Below the pieces are notes generated by a model. The model saw nothing but the letters and a program-made list of their open reading frames with translations, was not told the origin of the DNA and made no database searches. 64,000 nt of DNA from Maricaulis sp. (lineage in GTDB: Bacteria > Pseudomonadota > Alphaproteobacteria > Caulobacterales > Maricaulaceae). Positions 44,390 through 53,670 of the stretch are shown here, piece by piece (position 1 is the first letter of the stretch; each line of letters starts with the position of its first letter). The stretch is from NCBI RefSeq assembly GCF_030149515.1, contig NZ_JASBRI010000007.1, forward strand, positions 62,001-126,000, written 5' to 3'. The translations under genes and the position numbers were made by a program.

Positions 44390-46117
44390 CTAGACCCGCA
44401 TGTCGACGCCTTCGCGCCGTGCCAGCAGGAAGCCGTAGGTGGATTGCGGGGCCATGCGAACATCTGTGCCGCCATCGGCAACGGTCACGTCGCCCTCCAT
44501 GAAGAGAGGCAGGGACTGGCCGCGGCCATCATCGTCGGAGGCAGCCTGCCCATCCTCATTCATCTGGAAGGTCAGCCCTTCCTCGGCGAGATCGAGGCCG
44601 GCTTCGTTGAGCGCACGCTCCAGGTCGCGGGCCGCGCGTTGCAGCTCGGCCAGCGTTTCCGGCCGTTCCGCGGTTAGAACCGCATGGACCCTGTTGTCGG
44701 CGCGCAGTTCGAGGCGCACGTCGACCTTGCCGAGCTCGGCCGGATCGAGCCGGATGTCGAAGACGCGGTTGCCGTTGTTGAACTGGCGGGTGATCTGCCC
44801 GGCAAGCTGCTGGGCGCCATGCGCGGCGAAGCGCGGCAGATTGGCAGTGCCCCGTTCCATCCCCGCGCGTATTTCCGTGGTGCGGGTAAGCTGCAGGTCC
44901 GCCTCGGTCTGCGTGGCAAGGTCGGCGTCCGTTGCGGCCTGGGCCGACTGGACGGCGTCCTGCGTCATCGCAAGACCGGCGGAGCCGGGCTGGCCGGCCT
45001 GGGGCATCGCGAACAATTGCTCACGAGGCGGCATGACAGACGGGTCGGGCCGTGCGTCCGACGGCTGCGCGGACTGGACCTGCAAATCCGGCTTGGCGGC
45101 ATTGGCGGCGGCGGATGTTATAGCTGAGCCGGTCGCAGAGGACGTGGTCTTCGCGCCGGAACTTCCACCCTGACGCGGTTGCAGGATGGCTCGCGGCTGG
45201 GCGGTCTCGCGCAAGGGGGCGGGCGTCGTGCTTTCGGCGGGCAGCGGCGCGCCGGCCTGTTGCGGCGTGCCAGGCTGTGCGGTTGCCCCGGGGTTCGCTA
45301 AAGCGGCCTGGCCGGTTGCTATGGCCGGCCGATCGGGCTTGGCATTGCCGGTGTTCGGTGCCGCCCCGGCCCGGGAGGTTGGCTGAGCCTTGTTTGCCGT
45401 TCCGGACGTAGCCGCCGGCGACACCGTGGCCTGGATAGCTGCGCTGGGCGTGCCGGCCTCTGAAGCCTTGGCGCTGCCGGAATCCGTCTTGGCCATACCC
45501 GAATTCGCCGGGGTTCCGGCGGATTGCACAGTATCCGTATTCGAGTCGGCTGCCGGCCGGGTCAGCGTGGGTGCAGCCGTCGCGGAGCCGGGCGCCTTCT
45601 GGGCCGTGGAGGCTTGCGCCGGGACGGATCCCTGCGCGGTCTGCGCCGGCTGGGCCTGTGCAGAGGCGGACGCGACCTGAGCCGGTGTGGTTTGAGCCTG
45701 AGCGGGGGCGGCGCCGGCGGCAGCCTGCTGCATGGGAGCGGGCATCGCTGATGCCGAACCCGTTTGGGGGGACTTCTGTCCAGCCGTGCTGGCTGCCTGT
45801 ACCTTGCCGGAATTGACTACCGCTGAGGCGGGCGCATCGGCGCCGGCCGGTTTTGCGGCCGTTGCGGCGGGAATGATGGCGGCTTCAGTGCCGTCGGGTG
45901 CCGGAGTGTCATCGGCCGGCCGGGCCTTCGCCGCCGCGGGGCGACCGGCGTTGTTGCCGTCCCGGCCGGAGGCTTCACGAAGCAGGCCGGAAAAGGTTTC
46001 GTCCGGCCGGGATAGGCCGTCATTGCGCCCGGCGCTCGAACCAGTCTCCGGACGCGCACGATCAGCGCCGGAACCGTGTCCGGAAAGAAGGATGTCACTG
46101 GGCAAACCCGCTTGCAT
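44390..46117 (-). CDS. fliK: Flagellar hook-length control protein FliK
   Basis: A 575-residue protein with a very long Ala/Pro/Gln/Thr-rich, low-complexity N-terminal ruler region (about 1-430) and a compact C-terminal FliK switch domain: NRVFDIRLDPAELGKVDVRL, LTAERPETLAELQRAARDLE and RALNEAGLDLAEEGLTFQ. FliK measures hook length and switches export specificity at FlhB. The ATG at 46117 is preferred because the sigma-54 promoter at 46175-46189 lies upstream; the longer reading would start above that promoter. First gene of the hook operon. Confidence 0.92.
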   Translation of the reverse strand: MQAGLPSDILLSGHGSGADRARPETGSSAGRNDGLSRPDETFSGLLREASGRDGNNAGRPAAAKARPADDTPAPDGTEAAIIPAATAAKPAGADAPASAVVNSGKVQAASTAGQKSPQTGSASAMPAPMQQAAAGAAPAQAQTTPAQVASASAQAQPAQTAQGSVPAQASTAQKAPGSATAAPTLTRPAADSNTDTVQSAGTPANSGMAKTDSGSAKASEAGTPSAAIQATVSPAATSGTANKAQPTSRAGAAPNTGNAKPDRPAIATGQAALANPGATAQPGTPQQAGAPLPAESTTPAPLRETAQPRAILQPRQGGSSGAKTTSSATGSAITSAAANAAKPDLQVQSAQPSDARPDPSVMPPREQLFAMPQAGQPGSAGLAMTQDAVQSAQAATDADLATQTEADLQLTRTTEIRAGMERGTANLPRFAAHGAQQLAGQITRQFNNGNRVFDIRLDPAELGKVDVRLELRADNRVHAVLTAERPETLAELQRAARDLERALNEAGLDLAEEGLTFQMNEDGQAASDDDGRGQSLPLFMEGDVTVADGGTDVRMAPQSTYGFLLARREGVDMRV

Positions 46118-46174
46118 CGCCGTTTCAACTCGCTTTGACCGGCGCACATTCGCGCCTTGACTGCTCAACCGGTC

Positions 46175-46189
46175 GCAAAGGCCGTGCCA
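46175..46189 (-). promoter_or_regulatory. Sigma-54 promoter of fliK-flgD-flgE
   Basis: On the minus strand TGGCACG-GCCT-TTGC-G, a perfect match to the -24/-12 consensus TGGCACG-N4-TTGC, with GG and GC 10 nt apart. The predicted start lies near 46163, about 45 nt before the fliK ATG. It should be activated by FlbD. Confidence 0.88.
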
Positions 46190-46403
46190 TTCCAAAATTT
46201 AGATAATATATTGAAAATACGGATTAATTTGGCGGTAATATCTGTTGGTGGATGGCTTTGCCCGGCGAAACTTTCCCGGTGGTGGGCGGAAGCTGCCGGG
46301 CGGCGCGGCGTCTTTGCGAAACGCTCGAAGGCGGGCTTTTAAGACCGCGCGTGAGCCTGCGCGCATGCGAGCCGCACGCCTGCTGCTATTCCGACCGCAG
46401 AAC

Positions 46404-46418
46404 TGGCCCGCGCCTTGC
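46404..46418 (+). promoter_or_regulatory. Sigma-54 promoter of flgK-flgL
   Basis: TGGCCCG-CGCC-TTGC-G, one mismatch from the sigma-54 consensus with correct 10-nt GG-GC spacing. The predicted start is near 46430, giving a leader of about 195 nt to the flgK ATG. Divergent from the fliK promoter. Confidence 0.78.
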
Positions 46419-46547
46419 GACGTCGAGGGCAGGCCAGATCGGCGTCCGATCGGCCACAGGTTTTGAAGGCGCGTGAAAAGCTCAATGATGGCAAAGAATT
46501 ACGGATCGATCAGCGCAGCAAGGCAATGCGGGTTGGGTGATATCGCA

Positions 46548-46566
46548 CCCGGCAAGGCTTGCCGGG
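46548..46566. promoter_or_regulatory. ftr-like palindrome in the flgK leader
   Basis: CCCGGCAAG-G-CTTGCCGGG is a perfect 19-nt palindrome with 9-nt arms, about 120-135 nt downstream of the predicted flgK start. FlbD-binding ftr elements of Caulobacter hook and flgK-flgL genes lie downstream of their sigma-54 promoters in this way. It could instead form an RNA hairpin in the leader. Confidence 0.55.
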
Positions 46567-46624
46567 CTTGCGGCAGATTCGACCGGTCCGTCGTTGATTT
46601 CGCGCGTGGCGCAAGGAGCGAAAC

Positions 46625-48766
46625 ATGTCGCTGAGTGGTGTCCTCGGAAACGCGTTGTCGGGCTTGGCTGCCAGCCAGGCGGGTCTGCGCGCTGCCTCGA
46701 ATAATGTCGCCAACGTCAACACGCCCGGCTATGCCCGCACCCAGGCCAGCTTCCAGTCGCGCAATGTCGGCGGTGTGGCGATGGGTGTCGAGGTGCTCGG
46801 CATCAATCGCATCGTCGACCGGCATCTGCAGGCATCCTCACTGCGCTCGATCAGCGAGGCCGGGAAGGCCGAAATCCGGGCCAGCACGCTTGACAGGCTG
46901 CAATCGCAATTTGGCAGTCTGGACGATGCGGGGTCGCTGTTCTCGCGGATGAACAAGGCCTTCTCGTCCATCGCCCAGGCGAGCGTGGACCCGACCCTGT
47001 CGGTGTCGCGCCTGTCGGCAGCGGCCGACCTGCAATCCTTCTTCGACGAGACCGGGCGGCTGTCGACCGAAGTGCGCAACCAGCGCCTGGAAGCCGACGC
47101 GAAAATCAATGCCACGATCCAGCGCGCCAACGAGATTATCAACGAGCTCTACGAGCTGAACTCCAGCGTCCAGAACCTGTCCTCCTCCGGTGGTGATTCG
47201 TCCGGTGCCGAGAACCGCCAGTCCGAACTGATGGACGAGTTGTCGAAATACATGGACGTTCGGGCCGACCACCAGAGCGACGGCCGTATCGTGGTGCGCA
47301 CCACGGACGGCGTCCTGCTGCTGGACAATTATCCGGCGGAAATCACCTACAAGCCGGCCGGTACGGGTGCTTACGGGGTCGACTATGGCAACATCTTCGT
47401 GCAGCCGCCCAATGGTGGTGCGCCGCAGCAGCTGGACAGCCATATCCAGTCCGGCGAATTGCGCGGACTGCTCGATCTGCGCGACAAGGACCTGCCCGCG
47501 CTGGGTGAGGAACTCGCCGAGCTGGCGGCCGGCGCGGCCGACGCGCTCAATGCGGCGCACAACAATTCGACCAGCTATCCGGCACCGCAAACACTGTCCG
47601 GCCGCAATACCGGTCTGGAAGGCGCAGACCTGCACAATTTCTCTGGCGCCACGACTTTGGCCGTGACGGACAGTTCGGGTCTTCTGGTTCGCCGAGTCGA
47701 TATCGACTTCGACGCGGGCACCTTGTCGGTGGACGGCGGCGCCGCCGCGCCGACCGGTGCGACGGTCGACAGCCTGACCACTGCCATCGACACGGCTCTG
47801 GCCGGTGTCGGTTCTGCCAGTTTTGCCAACGGGCAGTTGACGGTTTCCGCCGATGCGGCCGCCAACGGCATCGCCACTCTGCAGGACAATGCCAACCCCA
47901 GTGATCGCGGCGGCCGGGGCTTTGCCCACTTCTTCGGCCTGAACGACATCGTCCGGTCAGTACGGCCCGGCTTCTTCGAAACCGGTCTGACCGGGGCCGA
48001 GGCGCACGGTTTTACTGGCGGCACGGAGCTGAATTTCGAAATCATGGGGACGGACGGCAATACGGTCGGTTCGGTCGACATTCCCATGGTCGCCGGCGAG
48101 ACCTTCAACGATGTGGTGACGGCCCTCAACGATCCGGCCACCGGTCTGGGCCGCTATGCGACCTTCACGCTCGATGGCAATGGCGAGCTGAGCTACACGG
48201 CCAATGCCGGCTATGAGAGTTTCGATCTCAAGCTGACCGGCGACGATACGGCGCGCCCGGCCTCCGGCATTGCCTTCTCGCAAATGTTCGGACTGGGCTT
48301 GGAGGCGCGTGCGGCGCGGGCCGAAGCATTCCGGGTCGATCCGGCAATCCGGTCGGACTCGTCCCGCCTGGCGCTTGCGCAGCTGGATATTTCCGGCGCC
48401 ACAGCGGTGGGCGACACAGTCATTACGTCGGGCGACAACCGGGGCGGATCCGCGCTTCAGGCTGCCCTGCATTCCTCGCGCAATTTCGACGCGGCGGGCA
48501 CGCTCAGCCAGACCAGCGCCAGCCTGGGCGATTATGCGGCGCGCCTGGCAGGAACGATCGGTTCGCGGGCGGCAAAGGCTGGCAGCGAAGCTGAATCCGC
48601 CGTTGTGCTGCGCCAGACGGCAGCCCAGAAACGCGCCGATGTGGAAGGCGTCAATCTGGACGAGGAGCTCGCGTCCATGACGATGTTCCAGCAATCCTAC
48701 AACGCTTCGGCGCGCATGCTGCAGGCGGCCAAGGAAATGACCGATACCCTGATGGGCATCATCTAG
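46625..48766 (+). CDS. flgK: Flagellar hook-associated protein FlgK
   Basis: A 713-residue HAP1 forming the junction between hook and filament. N-terminal axial motif LSGLAASQAGLRAASNNVAN with VNTPGYARTQASF; HAP1 domain; a long variable central region; C-terminal LDEELASMTMFQQSYNASAR and MLQAAKEMTDTLMGII. CAAGGAG precedes the ATG. The product is exported through the type III apparatus after hook completion. Divergent from the hook operon and 14 nt ahead of flgL. Confidence 0.96.
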   Translation: MSLSGVLGNALSGLAASQAGLRAASNNVANVNTPGYARTQASFQSRNVGGVAMGVEVLGINRIVDRHLQASSLRSISEAGKAEIRASTLDRLQSQFGSLDDAGSLFSRMNKAFSSIAQASVDPTLSVSRLSAAADLQSFFDETGRLSTEVRNQRLEADAKINATIQRANEIINELYELNSSVQNLSSSGGDSSGAENRQSELMDELSKYMDVRADHQSDGRIVVRTTDGVLLLDNYPAEITYKPAGTGAYGVDYGNIFVQPPNGGAPQQLDSHIQSGELRGLLDLRDKDLPALGEELAELAAGAADALNAAHNNSTSYPAPQTLSGRNTGLEGADLHNFSGATTLAVTDSSGLLVRRVDIDFDAGTLSVDGGAAAPTGATVDSLTTAIDTALAGVGSASFANGQLTVSADAAANGIATLQDNANPSDRGGRGFAHFFGLNDIVRSVRPGFFETGLTGAEAHGFTGGTELNFEIMGTDGNTVGSVDIPMVAGETFNDVVTALNDPATGLGRYATFTLDGNGELSYTANAGYESFDLKLTGDDTARPASGIAFSQMFGLGLEARAARAEAFRVDPAIRSDSSRLALAQLDISGATAVGDTVITSGDNRGGSALQAALHSSRNFDAAGTLSQTSASLGDYAARLAGTIGSRAAKAGSEAESAVVLRQTAAQKRADVEGVNLDEELASMTMFQQSYNASARMLQAAKEMTDTLMGII

Positions 48767-48780
48767 GAGGATACAGACTG

Positions 48781-49695
48781 ATGACGCGGATCTCGACCTA
48801 CGCCGCCAACCAGTCGGCACTGATGGACCTGATGCGGGCGCAGAAGCAGATGTTCGACGCCCAGCAACAGCTGACGACGGGCAAGATGGCAACCGATCTC
48901 AAAGGGGTCGGCTACCAGGCCGAAAGCCTGTCGGCCTCGCGTGCCGCGCAGGAGCGCGCCAAGAGCTATGAAGAAGCGGCGGTGCGTACCGAGGCCCGGC
49001 TCGAAGCCCAGAATATCGCCCTGGAACAGATTTCCGAAGCGGTGTCCGACCTGCGCATGGCGGTGACTTCGAAAGAGGGCGACTACATCATGCACCAGGC
49101 CCGCCAAGCCTTCTATGAAGTCACCAATTCGCTGAACATGAAGCATGCCGGGTCCTACCTGTTCGGTGGAACGCGTTCGGATGCGCCGCCGATCACGATT
49201 TCCGACCTGTCCGATCTGATTCCCATGGGCACGGCCGCCGAGGCGTTCGAGAACAATGACCGCAAGCCGGTGGTTCAGCTCGATCAGAATTATACGGTCG
49301 AAGTCGGCATGCTGGCCGAAGATGTGGGCGGCGAGGTGATGGCGGCCTTCAAGCGGATTGCCGATTTCAACGCCGGCGCGAACGGTCCTTTCCAGTCACC
49401 GCTGACCGCGGCCCAGGATGCCTTCCTGACCGGCGAGATCCAGAATGTCATCACGGCACTGGACAATGTCTTCGTGAAGGTCGGCCAGAATGGTGCGAAG
49501 CAGGCGGAAGTGGAGACGCTGAAGAACAATCACGCCGATCGCCAGGACTTCCTGGCCCAGATGATCGCCGATATCGAGGATGTCGACATGGCTGAAGCCG
49601 CAACCCGGTTCCAGCAGGCCCAGACCGCCGTCGATGTCTCGGCGATGACCTTTTCCACGCTGAACCAGGTTTCCCTGCTGCCGTTTCTGAGGTAA
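48781..49695 (+). CDS. flgL: Flagellar hook-associated protein FlgL
   Basis: A 304-residue HAP3, a flagellin-like junction protein. N-terminal flagellin-type helix MTRISTYAANQSALMDLMRA with QQQLTTGKMATDLKG, and C-terminal DIEDVDMAEAATRFQQAQTA with STLNQVSLLPFLR, both shared with flagellins. The strong GGAGGA overlaps the end of flgK (TAGGAGGA), 10 nt from the ATG. Flagellin genes themselves are not in the window. Confidence 0.94.
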   Translation: MTRISTYAANQSALMDLMRAQKQMFDAQQQLTTGKMATDLKGVGYQAESLSASRAAQERAKSYEEAAVRTEARLEAQNIALEQISEAVSDLRMAVTSKEGDYIMHQARQAFYEVTNSLNMKHAGSYLFGGTRSDAPPITISDLSDLIPMGTAAEAFENNDRKPVVQLDQNYTVEVGMLAEDVGGEVMAAFKRIADFNAGANGPFQSPLTAAQDAFLTGEIQNVITALDNVFVKVGQNGAKQAEVETLKNNHADRQDFLAQMIADIEDVDMAEAATRFQQAQTAVDVSAMTFSTLNQVSLLPFLR

Positions 49696-49751
49696 AGAGC
49701 GCGCCCCATAACCGTTTGCTCCGGGCCTTGACCCCGTTGGAGGCGAGATAG

Positions 49752-50966
49752 ATGACGACGCTTGTATCCGGCGACGCCCTGGCGTACGCCGATAAACTCC
49801 TTTCCGAATTTTCCCTGGCGGACGATCCGCTGGGGCTGGGCGGGGATCCGTCCGGCCACCGGGTTGTCGTGGCGATGTCCGGCGGTGTGGACAGTTCGGT
49901 GACCGCCGCGGCGCTGCACCGTGCCGGCTATGACGTGGTCGGCGTCACGCTGCAGCTCTACGACCATGGCGCGGCGATCCAGAAAAAGGGTGCCTGCTGT
50001 GCCGGCCAGGATATCTACGATGCCAAACGTGTCGCGGAAGCCTGCGGCTTCCCGCACTATGTGCTCGACTATGAAAGCCGTTTCCGTGAAGCGGTGATCG
50101 AGGAGTTCGCCGACACCTATCTGGCCGGCTACACGCCCATTCCCTGCGTGCGCTGCAATCAGACGGTCAAGTTCGCCGACCTGCTGGACACGGCGCGCCA
50201 GCTGGGCGCGGCCTGCATGGCGACGGGGCATTACATCCAGCGCGTGGCGGGCCCGAACGGACCGGAGCTGCGCCGCGCGGCGGATGCCGGCAAGGACCAG
50301 TCCTATTTCCTGTTCGCCACCACACACGAACAGCTGGACTTTCTGCGCTTTCCGCTGGGGCATCTGAACAAGGACCAGACGCGCCAGCTGGCCGAGGCCT
50401 TTGGCCTCATCGTGGCCGACAAGCCCGACAGTCAGGACATCTGCTTCGTGCCGCAGGGCCGCTATGTCGACATTGTCGAAAAAATCCGGCCCGGTGCTTC
50501 GCGTCCGGGTGAGATCGTGCATGTCGACGGACGGGTTCTGGGTACGCATGACGGGGTGATCCGCTACACGGTCGGCCAGCGCCGCGGGCTGAACATCGCC
50601 CTGGGCGAGCCGCTCTATGTGGTGCGTCTGGATGCCGAGAAGGCGCAGGTGATCGTCGGCCCGCGCGAAGCGCTGGAAGTGGACCGGATCGGTCTCAAGG
50701 ACATCAACTGGCTGGGCGATGACGCCCTGTCGGATGGTGCCCCCGTGCGCGTGAAGGTTCGCTCGACCCGTCCGCCGGTGCCCGCTGCGCTGTCCGTTGA
50801 GGGCGACGCGGTGGGCGTCGTCCTGGCCGCGGGCGAGGAGGGCGTGGCACCCGGTCAGGCCTGCGTATTCTATTCGCCGGACGACGAGGATCGCGTCCTG
50901 GGCGGTGGCTGGATTGCCAGTACGAGCGGGAAGGGCGGATCGGGCGGGGTGCGGCTGATCGGCTAG
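49752..50966 (+). CDS. mnmA: tRNA-specific 2-thiouridylase MnmA
   Basis: A 404-residue enzyme that makes 2-thiouridine at position 34 of Lys, Glu and Gln tRNAs. The PP-loop is [20 protein letters not shown]; catalytic cysteines lie in [33 protein letters not shown] and [12 protein letters not shown], followed by the C-terminal tRNA-binding beta domains ([20 protein letters not shown]). An N-terminal extension of about 35 residues precedes the PP-loop, which is usual in alphaproteobacteria. It overlaps the convergent CPBP gene end by 4 nt. Confidence 0.96.
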   Translation: MTTLVSGDALAYADKLLSEFSLADDPLGLGGDPSGHRVVVAMSGGVDSSVTAAALHRAGYDVVGVTLQLYDHGAAIQKKGACCAGQDIYDAKRVAEACGFPHYVLDYESRFREAVIEEFADTYLAGYTPIPCVRCNQTVKFADLLDTARQLGAACMATGHYIQRVAGPNGPELRRAADAGKDQSYFLFATTHEQLDFLRFPLGHLNKDQTRQLAEAFGLIVADKPDSQDICFVPQGRYVDIVEKIRPGASRPGEIVHVDGRVLGTHDGVIRYTVGQRRGLNIALGEPLYVVRLDAEKAQVIVGPREALEVDRIGLKDINWLGDDALSDGAPVRVKVRSTRPPVPAALSVEGDAVGVVLAAGEEGVAPGQACVFYSPDDEDRVLGGGWIASTSGKGGSGGVRLIG

Positions 50967-51469
50967 ACCGGCGCGATTGTGCCCTTCCACACGACCACCA
51001 TTGCCCAATGAATAGCGACGGGCGGCCAGATCGAGCCGCTGGTCCGGTAGGCCACCGTGCAGCCCAGTCCGAGCGCCGCGACGATCACCAGAAAGCCCGG
51101 GTTCAGAAACACATCCTGCGCCATCGGCAGGCCCAGCCAGACCTGCGCCGGGTGCCACAGCACGAAGGCCGCCAGGGCGACAGTGCCGCGCCACCAGCCT
51201 CTGCGGCCTGCGAGCAGGACGCGAAACACCATCTCCTCGCCGAGGGCCGGCACGACGATAGCCACTGCTGCTATCGCTAACAGACCGGTCCGCCCGCCGG
51301 GTGCAGAAAAGTTGAATGTGTATTCAACTTTGCTTACAAGGGTCGCCGCGAGAAGGAGAATGGCAAATATAAGAAAGGTTTGCCGCCATTCGTGCGTGTC
51401 GGGCCATGTCCGTGCAGCCCGTATTGCATCTGCGAAAAAACTTGACGCTGTGCGACATAATTCGATCAT
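50963..51469 (-). CDS. CPBP-family intramembrane metalloprotease
   Basis: A 168-residue membrane protein with about four transmembrane segments. The CPBP (Abi/Rce1-type) motifs are EEMVFR in [20 protein letters not shown], the second metal-ligand motif in [12 protein letters not shown] and a last HW motif in [12 protein letters not shown]. Family members process prenylated proteins or bacteriocin-related peptides; the substrate here is unknown. It is shorter than many CPBP proteins at the N-terminus but has all the metal-ligand motifs. Divergent from the thiolase, with a short shared promoter region. Confidence 0.85.
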   Translation of the reverse strand: MIELCRTASSFFADAIRAARTWPDTHEWRQTFLIFAILLLAATLVSKVEYTFNFSAPGGRTGLLAIAAVAIVVPALGEEMVFRVLLAGRRGWWRGTVALAAFVLWHPAQVWLGLPMAQDVFLNPGFLVIVAALGLGCTVAYRTSGSIWPPVAIHWAMVVVWKGTIAPV

Positions 51470-51513
51470 GCGCGCCAGACTATCGAGACAAACAACCCCT
51501 GAGGAGACACGAC

Positions 51514-52704
51514 ATGAGTGCTAGCGACGATCCCATCGTCATCGTCGGCATGGCCCGCACCCCGATGGGCGGCCTGCTGGGCGAACTGGCGCCGCTCTCG
51601 GCCAACGAACTCGGTGCGATCGCCGTCAAGGCGGCGATGGAGGAGGCGGGTATTGCCGGCGACGATGTCGACCAGATCCTGATGGGCAATGTGCTGATGG
51701 CCGGCCAGGGCCAGGCGCCGGGCCGCCAGGCGGCGATCAAGGCGGGGCTGCCGAAATCGGTCGAGGCCACGACGCTGAACAAGATGTGTGGCTCCGGCAT
51801 GCAGGCGGCCATCATGGGCCGCGCGGCGATCGCCTCGGGCGATGCGGAAATCATCATCGCCGGCGGCATGGAGTCGATGACCAACGCACCGCACATGCTG
51901 CCCAATCACCGCGGTGGCTTCAAATATGGCCATGACACGATCAAGGATCACATGGCCCAGGATGGTCTGGAAGACGCCTACGAGTTCAAGCCGATGGGCG
52001 TGTTTGCCGACATGATCGCTGAGGAGCACCAGTTCACCCGCGAGCAGCAGGATGCCTATGCGCTGGAAACCCTGTCCCGCGCCCAGCAGGCCACGAAGGA
52101 TGGTGGCTTCAAGCGCGAGATCACGCCGGTGACCATCAAGACCCGCAAGGGTGATGTGACGGTCGATACCGACGAATTGCCGCGCAAGGCGATGCCGGAA
52201 AAAATCCCGTCCCTGCGCCCGGCCTTTTCCAAGGACGGCACGGTGACGGCGGCCAATGCCTCGGCCATTTCCGATGGCGCGGCGGCTCTCGTCATGATGC
52301 GTCTTTCGGAAGCCGAGCGCCGCGGCCTGAAGCCGATCGCCAGGATCCTGGCAACGGCGGCCCATGCCCACGAGCCGGCCTATTTCACCACCGCGCCGGT
52401 TCCGGCCATGCGCAAGGTCGTCGAGCGGGCCGGCTGGCAGATCGAGGATGTGGATCTGTGGGAGATCAACGAGGCCTTTGCCGTCGTGCCTATGATCGCG
52501 ATGAAGGAGCTGGGCATTTCCCACGACATCATCAACGTCAATGGCGGTGCCTGCGCCCTGGGCCACCCGATCGGCGCCTCCGGCGCCCGCATCATGGTCA
52601 CCCTGCTATCCGCGCTGGAGAACAAGGGGCTGACCCGGGGTGTGGCTTCGCTCTGCATCGGCGGCGGCGAGGCGACGGCCGTGGCCGTGGAGCGGATGCA
52701 GTAG
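51514..52704 (+). CDS. Acetyl-CoA C-acetyltransferase (thiolase)
   Basis: A 396-residue thiolase. Nucleophile Cys-92 in TLNKMCGSGMQAAIMG; the GGMESMTNAPHML loop; His in GGACALGHPIGASGARI; second Cys in SLCIGGGEATAVAVE. The pattern is that of biosynthetic acetoacetyl-CoA thiolases (PhaA/AtoB type), which condense two acetyl-CoA or split acetoacetyl-CoA, rather than of FadA. GAGGAGA precedes the ATG at 51514. It is a single gene followed by a strong terminator; no phaB or phaC neighbour. Product of branched-chain amino acid breakdown from the downstream bkd genes could feed it, an inference. Confidence 0.94.
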   Translation: MSASDDPIVIVGMARTPMGGLLGELAPLSANELGAIAVKAAMEEAGIAGDDVDQILMGNVLMAGQGQAPGRQAAIKAGLPKSVEATTLNKMCGSGMQAAIMGRAAIASGDAEIIIAGGMESMTNAPHMLPNHRGGFKYGHDTIKDHMAQDGLEDAYEFKPMGVFADMIAEEHQFTREQQDAYALETLSRAQQATKDGGFKREITPVTIKTRKGDVTVDTDELPRKAMPEKIPSLRPAFSKDGTVTAANASAISDGAAALVMMRLSEAERRGLKPIARILATAAHAHEPAYFTTAPVPAMRKVVERAGWQIEDVDLWEINEAFAVVPMIAMKELGISHDIINVNGGACALGHPIGASGARIMVTLLSALENKGLTRGVASLCIGGGEATAVAVERMQ

Positions 52705-52730
52705 GTTCTGCTGCAGAAGGAAAAGAATGA

Positions 52731-52759
52731 GGGCGGTGCCGATGGCACCGCCCTTTTTT
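52731..52759 (+). terminator. Rho-independent terminator of the thiolase gene
   Basis: GGGCGGTGCC-GAT-GGCACCGCCC followed by TTTTTT: a perfect 10-bp stem and a six-T run, 26 nt after the stop codon. Confidence 0.95.
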
Positions 52760-52836
52760 GACCGAAGCCGTGCCGCGACGCGCTTTTTGCCGACCTTCGC
52801 GGGCCATCCGTTCGGGATGAAACGACGCGGTGAAAG

Positions 52837-53283
52837 CTATTGCTCCAGGCGCCAAACCGGCTTGCGCACAATCAGCCCTGTCAGCGCATAGGTCATCAGC
52901 CCCAACGGCCCGAAACTGAAGCTCAGGAGCAAGGCCGGTACAGTCACGAGATGTCCGATGCCCCGGCGCGCCGCATCCCTTGCGATCCAGGCGCCGACAA
53001 AGAGATCGAATGCCAGGTAGTGGGACCAGCCGGTGATGATGCCGTTGGGATGATCAAACAGGCTCATCACCGCACTCAGCGAAGACATGCCGGCATCGGG
53101 ATCGCTGACACCGAAGGCCATCGCGGCGCCGAGCGAGACCAGATAGATGCCGCCGATGACGAGCGGATAGAGCATGGAATGCACGAGCTGCCGCGTGAGG
53201 CCGGATCGCGGCAGGACGATCAGTAAAACCCACGCTGGCAGGACGAGCGCATTGAGGGCCAGGTAGGCGATATCCCAACTCAT
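52837..53283 (-). CDS. ABA4-like (DUF4281) membrane protein
   Basis: A 148-residue protein with four likely transmembrane helices. The conserved DUF4281/ABA4 features are visible: LVLPAWVLLIVLPRSGLTRQ, WSHYLAFDLFVGAWIARDAA and the closing SFGPLGLMTYALT. Plant ABA4 is needed for neoxanthin synthesis; bacterial homologues have no settled role. AGGAGG lies 7 nt before ATG 53283. It is 14 nt after the preceding small membrane gene on the minus strand and so belongs to the TetR-divergent unit. Confidence 0.85.
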   Translation of the reverse strand: MSWDIAYLALNALVLPAWVLLIVLPRSGLTRQLVHSMLYPLVIGGIYLVSLGAAMAFGVSDPDAGMSSLSAVMSLFDHPNGIITGWSHYLAFDLFVGAWIARDAARRGIGHLVTVPALLLSFSFGPLGLMTYALTGLIVRKPVWRLEQ

Positions 53284-53297
53284 ATCCAATCCTCCTG

Positions 53298-53666
53298 CTA
53301 GGCGAGAGCGGCATAACCTGTCAGCGCGCCGATGGGCAGGAAAAACATCCAGGATGGATGCCGCCCGCGGCTCAGAACAAGCGCCAGCACGCCGCTCACA
53401 CCGAACAGGATGGCGGTAGGAATGAGGAAGGGGGCCGCTCCGTCCGTACCGGTCGTGCCATACCAGAGCATACTGGCTGCCATCGTGAACCAGGCAGCGG
53501 TTGTGATGTGCCAGGCGACGCGCAGCGTGCGTCTGGTCTGCCGAACATCGCCGAGAATGGATGGCAGGCCCTCCATGGCGAGTAGCGGGCGGATGAGCGA
53601 CCGTTCTCCTCTGAGGGAATGATGCAGACCGATGAGGATGGTGAGCAGGGCAGCCAGATGAAGCAT
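53298..53666 (-). CDS. Small four-helix membrane protein, paralogue B
   Basis: A 122-residue membrane protein with about four transmembrane helices. It shares with the upstream gene an HH/IH motif in the first helix (TILIGLHHSLRGER), an IRPLLA/ARPLLA segment and a WHITT motif in the second helix (LRVAWHITTAAWFT). The two are tandem paralogues. The conserved His residues in membrane helices suggest metal or haem binding, which is inference. No named family was recognised. Start at ATG 53666, 4 nt after the upstream stop. Confidence 0.75.
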   Translation of the reverse strand: MLHLAALLTILIGLHHSLRGERSLIRPLLAMEGLPSILGDVRQTRRTLRVAWHITTAAWFTMAASMLWYGTTGTDGAAPFLIPTAILFGVSGVLALVLSRGRHPSWMFFLPIGALTGYAALA

Positions 53667-53670
53667 GATC

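Noticed and set aside
46118-46195. Longer fliK reading beginning upstream at 46195
   Set aside because: That start lies above the predicted sigma-54 transcription start; ATG 46117 fits the promoter.
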